A stretch of 64,000 nt of DNA from contig JAWMQN010000001.1 of the NCBI GenBank assembly GCA_033283265.1, forward strand, positions 1,240,001 to 1,304,000, written 5' to 3'. The stretch comes from Mangrovimicrobium sp033283265 (lineage in GTDB: Bacteria > Pseudomonadota > Gammaproteobacteria > Pseudomonadales > Halieaceae). The notes below the pieces were generated by a model. The model was not told where the DNA came from and ran no database searches. It worked only from the letters and a program-made list of their open reading frames with translations. Shown one piece after another: positions 54,181 to 62,300 of this stretch (its first letter is position 1; every line of letters begins with the position of its first letter). A program made the position numbers and the translations under genes.

Positions 54181-54990
54181 ATGCACAGGTTCCCGACGCC
54201 CCGACAAGCCAGCCCCGCCGGCAGCCGCCTCGTGCAGCTGCTCGGCCAGCTGGACCGGCGGCTGGCGGGCCTGCGCCACGGCGACTTCGCCGAGCGCCTG
54301 GGCCGCCTGTTCGACCTCTCCGACGCCATCGCCCTGGACGGCGCCACCCGGCACAGCCCGGCCGGCCCCTTCGACGCGCAAGAGGAGCTGCCCCGGCGCC
54401 TGCAGGAAGACCTGCTGGCGACCCGCGGCGGCCTGCTGGAGCAGCTGACCCGCAGCTTCAACGGCGAGCAGGGGGCCTCGGTGATCGCCCTGCCCGCCCC
54501 CGGCGCCAGCGCCGAGTCCGGCAGGCGCCCGCCCTTCAGTACCTACAGCAACTTCTACCAGGCCCACCAGCGACAGATCATCACCGCCATCGCCAACCTG
54601 CGCCTGCGCTGCCGGCGCCAGCTGGCAGCCCAGAACCCCGCCCTGGCGCACCTGGCGGAGCTGGACACGGTCTTCGAGAGCACCCTCGCCGGCTATGCCC
54701 GCCAGGGCTTCAGCAGCCTGCCCGGCGGATTTCTCGAAAACCGCTATCGCGCCCTCTGGCAGCAGCGTGACGCCGAGCCCGGCAGCGCCGGCTGGCTCGC
54801 CCCCGGGGGCTGGCTGCAACAATTTCGCGCGGAGCTGAAACTGCTCCTGCTGGCCGAGCTCGACGCCCGCCAGGAGCCGATCCTGGGGCTGATCGCCGCG
54901 GCCCGGGAGCAGTTCCCCGGCTCGCCCGGCCCGGATGCCAGCGGCAGCGCTGCCACGCCAAAGCACAACGAGGTAAGTACCACCCGATGA
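54181..54990 (+). CDS. DUF3348 family protein
   Basis: A 269-residue cytoplasmic, Arg/Leu-rich protein. It is mostly helical with a compact block FSTYSNFYQAHQRQIITAIA, the YxxFYxxHQRxM-like motif I associate with DUF3348. It starts the four-gene cluster; the next start (ATGA) overlaps its stop by four bases. The role is unknown, probably an assembly or regulatory partner of the motor proteins that follow. Confidence 0.75.
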   Translation: MHRFPTPRQASPAGSRLVQLLGQLDRRLAGLRHGDFAERLGRLFDLSDAIALDGATRHSPAGPFDAQEELPRRLQEDLLATRGGLLEQLTRSFNGEQGASVIALPAPGASAESGRRPPFSTYSNFYQAHQRQIITAIANLRLRCRRQLAAQNPALAHLAELDTVFESTLAGYARQGFSSLPGGFLENRYRALWQQRDAEPGSAGWLAPGGWLQQFRAELKLLLLAELDARQEPILGLIAAAREQFPGSPGPDASGSAATPKHNEVSTTR

Positions 54991-57200
54991 GACGCCTTCT
55001 GTTTGCCGCCCCGGTCATTCCCGGGGCCACAGCCGTACTCTGGATTGCCGCCACCTTCCGCGACAACCCGGTGGCCCTGGCGGTCACCCTGATCATCGCC
55101 GCCGGCTACGCCCTCGGCCTGGTCGAACTGCTGCGCTTTCGCCGTGACACCGCCAGCCTGGAGCGCCAGCTGGATCACCTGCCCGCTACGCGCGAGGACC
55201 TGCGCGGCTGGCTGCAGGCCCTGCCGGCAGCGCTCAGCCACAGCGTGCAGCGGCGTATCGACGGCCACCAGACCCCGCTGCCCGGCCCGCTGCTGACCCC
55301 CTACCTGACCGGCCTGCTGGTCATGCTCGGCCTGCTCGGCACCTTTGTCGGCATGATCGTCACCCTGCAGGGCGCCGCCACGGCGCTGGATGGCAGCAGC
55401 GAGCTGGCGACCATCCGCAGCGCGCTTTCGGCGCCGATCGCCGGCCTCAGCCTGGCCTTCGGCACGTCCATCGCCGGGGTCGCCGCCTCCGCCATGCTCG
55501 GCCTGTCGGCCACGCTGTGCCGCCGCGACCGCCTGCTGGTCTCGCGCCGCCTCGACAATCTCTGCGACAGCGCCCTGCACGGTTTCTCCCAGGACGCCGA
55601 GCGCGCCGCCGCCTACCAGGCGCTGCAGCAGCAGAGCGAGTCCTTCCCTGCCCTGGTCGCGGCCCTGCAGGAGCTGACCGGGCGCATGCAGCAGCTGGGC
55701 GGCGAACTGCACGAATCCCTCAGCGCCAACCAGCGCAGTTTCCACGCCAGCGTCGAGAGCCAGTACCGGCAGCTGGCGGAATCCGTCGGCCAGTCCCTCG
55801 ACGCCACCCTGGCCGCCAGCAGCCGCCTGGCGGTGGACAATATCCGCCCGCTGATGGAGCAATCCCTGGCCAGCCTCAGCCAGCAGGTCGAGGCCACCCA
55901 CCGGCGCCTCGGCGAGCTGACCGAACAGCAGCTGGGCGCGCTGGGCCAGCAGTTCCGCGAGACCACCGAATCCGCCGCCGGCCACTGGCGCGCCGGGCTG
56001 GACAGCCAGCAGCAGAGCAGTGCCCGGCTGCTGGGCGATATCAGCGGCGCCCTGACCCAGCACCAGGAAAAGCTGCGCAGCGACAGCGAGCAGCTGCTCG
56101 CCAGCCTGCGCGACAGCCAGCAGGCACTGGCCGAGAGCAATGTCCGCCAGTTCGAGGCGGTGGCGGAGCAGTTCCGCAGGAGCGGCAGCGACGCCCAGCA
56201 ACGCTGGCAGGAGCAGCTATCCGCCCAGCAGGCCGCCAGCCTGGCAACCCTGGAGCAGGCCCACGCCAGCCTCGGCCAGCAGGCCGAGCTGCACCAGCAG
56301 CAGCTGTGCACAGCCACCGCGCAGTTCAGCGCCGCCGTCGAGCAGGCCGGCGCGCAGTGGCTGGCGCAGGGCGAACAGCAGCGGGCCAGTGGCAGTGAAC
56401 TGCTGGGCGAACTGCGCGATTGCCTCACCGAGCACAACCGGCAGTTCCAGGCGGACGCCGGCGCACTGCTCGACAACCAGCGCCTCGGCCTCGATACGCT
56501 GGTTGCCAGCATCGGCGGGGAGCTGGCCAGCCTGCGCGAGGCGGAGGCCGCCCGTGGCGCCGCCGCCGGCGAGCGACTGGCCGCGCTCGAGGGCACTGTC
56601 GCCGAACACCTCGGCAAGCTGGGCCTGCGCCTCGAGGAGCCCATGACCCGGCTGATCGAGACCGCTTCGGAAACCCCGAAGGCCGCCGCCGAGGTAATCA
56701 GCCGCCTCAACGAGGAAATGGGCCGCAACAGCGAACGGGACAACGAACTGCTCGAGGAGCGCCGCCGCATCATGCAGGAACTCGACGCCCTGCTCGGCAG
56801 CCAGCGCGACACTGCCGGCGCCCAGCGCGAGGCGATCGAGACCCTGATCGCCCGCGCCAGCGAGACCCTCAGCCAGGTCGGCGAGACCTTCAGCCGCGAG
56901 GTCAGTGCCCAGGGCGAGCGGCTCAATGAACTGGCCGGGGACGTCGGCGGCAGCGCCGCCGAGGTGGCCAGCCTCAGCGATGCCTTCGGCGCCGCCGTAC
57001 AGCTGTTCAGCGAGAGCAACGACAAACTGCTCGACAACCTGCGGCAGGTGGAGGCGGCACTGGCGCAATCCGCCGCCCGGGCCGATGAACAACTGGCCTA
57101 CTACGTCGAACAGGCCCGCGAGGTGATCGAGCTGAGCATGGCCTCGCAAACGGAAGTCATCGAAGCCCTCGCCGCCCTGCCCAACGGGGCCGGGCAATGA
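54987..57200 (+). CDS. MotA/TolQ/ExbB-like proton-channel protein with a long coiled-coil tail (DUF802-type)
   Basis: A 737-residue inner-membrane protein. Four hydrophobic segments lie in the first 180 residues: about 5-22, 27-46, 103-128 and 145-173. The third, LVMLGLLGTFVGMIVTLQGA, carries the MotA/ExbB-type G-x-x-G-T-x-x-G signature, and the fourth is GLSLAFGTSIAGVAASAML. Residues about 210-737 are a long Gln/Ser/Glu/Arg-rich coiled coil in the cytoplasm. The plan is that of ZorA, the motor subunit of Zorya, and DUF802 proteins. The start and end overlap neighbours by four bases each. Confidence 0.85.
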   Translation: MRRLLFAAPVIPGATAVLWIAATFRDNPVALAVTLIIAAGYALGLVELLRFRRDTASLERQLDHLPATREDLRGWLQALPAALSHSVQRRIDGHQTPLPGPLLTPYLTGLLVMLGLLGTFVGMIVTLQGAATALDGSSELATIRSALSAPIAGLSLAFGTSIAGVAASAMLGLSATLCRRDRLLVSRRLDNLCDSALHGFSQDAERAAAYQALQQQSESFPALVAALQELTGRMQQLGGELHESLSANQRSFHASVESQYRQLAESVGQSLDATLAASSRLAVDNIRPLMEQSLASLSQQVEATHRRLGELTEQQLGALGQQFRETTESAAGHWRAGLDSQQQSSARLLGDISGALTQHQEKLRSDSEQLLASLRDSQQALAESNVRQFEAVAEQFRRSGSDAQQRWQEQLSAQQAASLATLEQAHASLGQQAELHQQQLCTATAQFSAAVEQAGAQWLAQGEQQRASGSELLGELRDCLTEHNRQFQADAGALLDNQRLGLDTLVASIGGELASLREAEAARGAAAGERLAALEGTVAEHLGKLGLRLEEPMTRLIETASETPKAAAEVISRLNEEMGRNSERDNELLEERRRIMQELDALLGSQRDTAGAQREAIETLIARASETLSQVGETFSREVSAQGERLNELAGDVGGSAAEVASLSDAFGAAVQLFSESNDKLLDNLRQVEAALAQSAARADEQLAYYVEQAREVIELSMASQTEVIEALAALPNGAGQ

Positions 57201-57871
57201 ACGAACTGCAGGAGCAGGATGGCCAGGCCTCACCGGTCTGGGCGGTTTTCTCCGACCTGATGGCCGCGCTGGTCGGCATCCTGGTGCTGGTGCTGGTGTG
57301 GGTGATCGGCGTCCAGCTCGAACTGAGCCTGTCGCTGGAACAGGAGAAGGAGAAGCGCGTTGCCGAGGAGCAGCGGCGTATCGCCCTGGAGCAGGCGCTG
57401 GCCGACCCGCTGGCCAGCGGCCGGGTGACCTTCCGCGACGGCCGCATCGGCATCAGCGGCAGTGTGCTGTTCCGGCTCAACTCCGATGAACTGGAGCCGG
57501 AGGGCGAGACCCTGCTCCGCGACCTGGTCAAGCCGCTGCTGCTCTACCTCAGCGAGCACGACGAGCTGCTCATGGTCAGCGGCTTCACCGACGACCTGCC
57601 GATCCAGCGCGGCAACCGCCGCTACGAGGACAACTGGGGGCTCTCCGCCCAGCGCGCGCTGACCGTCACCCGCACCCTGATCGAGCAGGGCATGCCCGCC
57701 GACCAGGTCTTCGCCGCCGCCTTCGGCCCGCACCAGCCGGTGACCCCCAACGACAGCGACCAGCACCGGGCGATGAACCGCCGGGTGGAACTGACCACCG
57801 TGCCCCGCCGCGACACCGACAACAGCCGGGCTGCAGCGGCAGTGGGCACCGCGGAGCCGGACCTTGGCTGA
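57197..57871 (+). CDS. OmpA/MotB-like stator protein
   Basis: A 224-residue inner-membrane protein with one N-terminal helix (FSDLMAALVGILVLVLVWVI, residues 19-40). The aspartate of FSDLMAAL is where MotB and ZorB have their proton-carrying Asp. The periplasmic OmpA-like peptidoglycan-binding domain (LMVSGFTDDLPIQRGNRRYE, then LSAQRALTVTRTLIEQG) is followed by NRRVELTTVPR. Paired with the MotA-like gene it would form a proton-driven stator. The Pro/Ala-rich tail overlaps the next start. Confidence 0.87.
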   Translation: MNELQEQDGQASPVWAVFSDLMAALVGILVLVLVWVIGVQLELSLSLEQEKEKRVAEEQRRIALEQALADPLASGRVTFRDGRIGISGSVLFRLNSDELEPEGETLLRDLVKPLLLYLSEHDELLMVSGFTDDLPIQRGNRRYEDNWGLSAQRALTVTRTLIEQGMPADQVFAAAFGPHQPVTPNDSDQHRAMNRRVELTTVPRRDTDNSRAAAAVGTAEPDLG

Positions 57872-58571
57872 GGGCGATCCGCAACTGGCGGGGCTGGCGG
57901 CCGAGATCGAGCAACTGGCGTGCGGCACCGGGGGCCGGTTCGACCCGGTGCGCTGCTGCTTCCTGCAACAGCAGAGCCAGCGCCTGCAGCGGCAGCGCCA
58001 CTGCAGCGCACACAGCCTGCAACGCCTCGCAGACGCGCTCGGCGAATATCGCCAGCGCCTGGCGCAGGCCCGCGACAACGCCCGGCAGGCGCTCGGTGAG
58101 AGCCCCGAGCCGGCGCTGCTGGCGCTGTTCGAGGCGGGGGAATTGCGCGAGTTGCAGCGGCGCCTGCGCGGCCGTGGCAGCGAGACGCCCCTGCGCCATC
58201 TGGGACAACGCCACCGGCAACCTGACGACACCGTCGCGGTGCCCGGCGACCCGCTGCAGCGCCAACTGCAACTGCAGGAGAGCGCGCTGCTGTCGCCCGC
58301 GGCCGACACCCCGGCACCCGCGCAGGGCCCCCTGGAGATCCAGGCCCTCGGCCGCGCCCGCGCCGCCAGCCGGGAACGCCACCGCCGCCAGCGCATCGAC
58401 AAGGCCCTGACCCAGACCCCCAGCGACGCCGGCCCGCTGAATTCACACCGGCTGGTGACCCGCGCCATCAGCACCCTGCTGGAACTCTCCCCCGCCTACC
58501 TCGACCACTTCGTCAATTACGTGGAGACCCTGATGGCGCTGGAAAAGCTCGACAGGAAACGCTCGCCCTGA
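57864..58571 (+). CDS. DUF2894 family protein
   Basis: A 235-residue cytoplasmic protein beginning with TTG at 57864, overlapping the upstream stop by eight bases. It is Gln/Arg/Leu-rich and helical, with a conserved-looking C-terminal block RARAASRERHRRQRIDKALT and LSPAYLDHFVNYVETLMALE, fitting DUF2894. It is the last gene of the cluster DUF3348-DUF802-MotB-DUF2894. Its role is unknown, but the tight overlap implies that it works with the motor pair. Confidence 0.75.
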   Translation: MAEGDPQLAGLAAEIEQLACGTGGRFDPVRCCFLQQQSQRLQRQRHCSAHSLQRLADALGEYRQRLAQARDNARQALGESPEPALLALFEAGELRELQRRLRGRGSETPLRHLGQRHRQPDDTVAVPGDPLQRQLQLQESALLSPAADTPAPAQGPLEIQALGRARAASRERHRRQRIDKALTQTPSDAGPLNSHRLVTRAISTLLELSPAYLDHFVNYVETLMALEKLDRKRSP

Positions 58572-58599
58572 ACGCCCCGCCCGCGCAGGGGCTCCCGGC

Positions 58600-58836
58600 C
58601 TAGCGCGGTTGCAGCATGCCGGCCAGGACCTGGGCGTGGCTGAGGGCCTCGATGCCCTCGTCGGTCAGGTAGCCGCCGTCCCGCTGGGATATCAGCCCCT
58701 TGGAAAACAGGCTGCAGCAGGCGTTGACGACTTCCGCCCGCGCTGAAGAGTGGACCTTGATGCCCGTCCGCATGGTACTGCTGTCAAACTGCAGCAGCAG
58801 GTTCAGTTCTTCCATAGTGTCGGCATTGAACAACAT
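58600..58836 (-). CDS. TIGR02647 family small protein
   Basis: A 78-residue protein. ELNLLLQFDSSTMRTGIKVH and then LFSKGLISQRDGGYLTDEGIEALSHA match the TIGR02647 family of small conserved gammaproteobacterial proteins, possibly winged-helix-like, of unknown function. The ATG has GAGGTAG about 7 bases upstream. It points towards the four-gene motor cluster (convergent, 28 bases apart). Confidence 0.82.
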   Translation of the reverse strand: MLFNADTMEELNLLLQFDSSTMRTGIKVHSSARAEVVNACCSLFSKGLISQRDGGYLTDEGIEALSHAQVLAGMLQPR

Positions 58837-59372
58837 AGTGCTACCTCATTATTTTTATCCGGCCATCCGCAGCGCGCCGCGTTCTGGCAAAGGCCACCGG
58901 GCCTGTCCAAGTATCACGGAGGGAAACGGCGCCGGCAAGTCACGGGGGGCGCCCGCCCCGGGTGAGGTTGCAGAGATTGCCGCTGTATACCAGGGTCTTG
59001 CCGGCGGTGTGTAGCTAGTTACTGCCGCAACCCGCCAGCGGCAGGCGGTGATCCAGTCCCCGTAAACCTGCGTATCAACCATCTGAGTATCCTCGGCCCA
59101 GGCAGCGTTTTAGCCTCCGCCTGAATGCAGGAACAGGCGTGCGGCGAAAACAAACTTGTTAGCCTGAATTTGTTGAACTAGCTTGAGGGTACTTGAATAC
59201 GGCGGTTTTCGCGTATTCAGCTGCGATTTCGCAGCGAAGCATTGCAGATTGTTTGCGGTATATATAAGTAGCTTGAATTAGCTTGCATCGATAGAACACG
59301 GGTGGGCCCGGCCCGCTGGTAAAGCCAGGCCCACATTCAATCGAACAGCGGTATCCAGGCAAATAACAAACC
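58837..59372. other. 536-base intergenic region before the giant surface protein
   Basis: No gene is supported. The left half is GC-rich; the right half (59150-59280) is AT-rich and contains three TAGCTTG repeats (about 59178, 59268, 59280). Hairpins are GAATACG/CGTATTC near 59195-59218, GCTGCG/CGCAGC near 59221-59236, and GTGGGCC/GGCCCAC at 59302-59308/59328-59334. A TATATAAG near 59260 with TTGCAG upstream (15-base spacer) is a candidate promoter. Control of the large surface protein is probably located here. Confidence 0.5.
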
Positions 59373-62300
59373 ATGCGCAGGCTCCTTACACGGTTAGGCA
59401 GATCTTTCGCACTGGCGCTTACATTCTCCACGCCCGCCCTCGCCGTGGATGTAACCTACCAGAACGGCTCCTACATCATCGACATGGGCCAGTCCACGCC
59501 CACCGCCGAGAACAGCCTGAAACCCTACGGCCTGGTCTACGACCTGACCACCAACTACCAGATCCCCGTCGACTGGATCATCCGTCCGGGCAAATCGTAT
59601 ACCTTTGAAAGCCTCGCCAACGCCGCCGACTTCACCTACAACGGCAAGAACTATTACGCCGGCCCGCTGATCATTCCCGCCGAGTACGCCGCCGACGCCA
59701 AGCCGGTCATCGACGCCTGGGTGGCCAAGGGCGTGGTGGTAGACGAGATGACCAGCGGCCCGCTCACCGCCAACGCCTACGGCACGATCACCTCCTTTCC
59801 ACGGGTGCTTCTGGACGCGGCCAATGGCAGCATCGCCGCCAGCGCCTTTTTCGAACCGGCCGAAGTGCCGACCACAGCCTACGCCCTCGGCGAGCCCCTG
59901 GAACTCACCGAGTGCAACGATATTTACATTCTTCCGCACGCCGACCCGCAGAGCTGGGACGACGCAACCAAGACAACGTTTTCCAACTTTGTCAGCGACG
60001 GCGGCTACCTGTGGTCCGCCTGCCACGCGGTTGGCTCGATGGAAGCCGATGCCGCACTCGGCTTCCTCGGCCTTGAGATGCTCACGACGGCGGGCCTGGA
60101 GGACTTCGGGGCCATCGATAACAGCAATACCACCAGCTACAGCTACGACCCGGACGCCGCAGACGACCCGATCATGCAGTTCTACGCCGCGCTGGCCGAT
60201 GGCAGCAGTTCCGCGCTGTCCGGAGGCTCGCAGGAAGTCAACGTGCTCGACCTCGACAGCGACTGGCGCGCCACCACGACAGTCGCCGTGTCCGACCCGA
60301 CCAACCCCAACGTTGCCGCGGGCGGCGGCAGCTATCCGGAGCCCGCCGGCATCGTCACCTACGGCCCCACCTTCGGCACCGGCCCGGGCTTCGTCGTCTA
60401 CGAGACTTCGCACTCGATACAGGGCGGCACGGATGAACAGAACGTCTCCGCGGCGCGAATCATCGGCAATTTCCTGCTGCAGGCATCCATCGCCAAGAAG
60501 CCGATCATTGAAAACTTTTCCATCGATGGCCAGTTGGCCAGCGCTGGCGCGAGCATCGTCGTCGAGAGCTTCGAGACGGTTCCGGTGAGCGCCGATGTCG
60601 GCCCGGCCGACGGGGTCACTGCCACCACCTTCAACTACCAGTGGACCAGCACCTGCGGCGGTGTGTTCGACCAGCCCAGCGGCACAGCGAGCGGCGACCC
60701 GGCGATGCTGGCGACCAACTGGACCGCCCCCGCCGACGTCGGCGGCTGCATTATCCGCCTGACCGTCGAGGACGACTGCGGCCGCGTCACCTTTGAAGCA
60801 GCGCCGCTGGAGGTCATCCAGCCGCAGACCCTGATGCTCGCCAAGAGCGTGGATAAAGTCGTGGCGGCACCCGGGGATATTCTCGGCTACACCCTGGTGC
60901 CCGACTACACCGGCAGCCTGCCACTGGTCGATCTCTGCGTCTCCGAGGACCGGCCGGCCAACACCACCTACCTCGCCTCGCTGCCGGCCTTCAACACCGG
61001 GCCCAACTGCACTGCGCCGGGCAACTGGTACCTGGGCAGCAACACGGCGGGCGTCCCCGGCGTCGTGCCGCCGACCTTCGACCAGCAGGTCTACACCATC
61101 GACAGCACGATCCTCGCCAACAACGACACCGCCGACACCTACCTGTCGCAGAAGGACAAGGACAAGGTCTTCGGCACGGAAGACATCCTGATCACCTCGC
61201 GCAAGGACGGCGAGGACTTCGTCTCGCTGGTCGGCTTCGATATCGCCGAGCAGGTCAGCGTCGCCTCCCTGCCCGCGGGCTGGGAAGTGGCTTCCGCGAC
61301 CATGGCCGTCACCGTCACCAGCGCCCAGGACAACACCGGTGCCAGTGTCTTCCGCATGCTCAGCAACTGGAGCGAAGCGGGCGCGAGCTGGTCCTCGCCC
61401 ACCGGCATCGGCACCTGGAAGGCCGGGGAGTTCTCCTCTCTGGATTATGTCGCCAGCGTGCTGGGCCTGATCGACCCGACCACCGAGGGGCTGAAAACCG
61501 TCGACCTCACCACTACCGTCGACGGCTGGCTGCGCGGCAATTTCGCCAACTATGGCGTCGCCCTGGTCGGCACCCTCGGCGACAAGAAACCGGAGTACGC
61601 CGCGCGGGAACTGCAGGATGCCGCCCAGCCCGGCCCCGCGCTGGACATCGTGCTCAACATCCCCAACAGCCCCAGTTCCACCGTCACCCTGACCGCGCTG
61701 CCGGCGCTGGCGACCGAGGGCGACGTCATCACCGTGGTGATGGAAGTGCAGGCCAACCTGATCCCCGGCGCTATCGACATCACCATCCCGGCCCTGGCGA
61801 CGACGACCAGCGGCGGCGCGGCAGTCACCTGCGGCGCGCCCAGTTCCGCCAGCGTCAGCATTCCCGCACCGGGCGGGGCACAGCAGGTGACCTTCCAGTG
61901 CACGGTGGACGCCGACGACGCCACCCTGACCCAGGACGTGGTCTTCGACACCCCGGCGTTCGCTGCCGACGACAACAGCATCGACTTCGCCGCCGCGCTG
62001 TCGAACAGCGTCATCATCAGCCCCGATCTGAAATTCGCCGTGCAGGTCGACCCCGGCATCACCCCGCTGCCCAACCAGATAGACAACACCGGCCATATCA
62101 GCGACTCCGGGGTATTCCTGTCGCTGGTCGATTCCAACCTGGTCTCCACCGTCATCCAGAACAGCGTCGACCTGGCAATAGCCAAGACGGTGGATATCGC
62201 CAACCCGGTGGTCGGCACCAACGTCGTGTTCACACTGGCAGTAAGCAACAACGGCCCCGGCAACGCGAGCGGCGTGCTGGTCGACGACCCCCTGCCCTCG

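Noticed and set aside
59394..62096. Open frame of 900 codons on the minus strand.
   Set aside because: It is the shadow of the giant DUF11 protein, whose plus-strand frame has a signal peptide and regular repeats.
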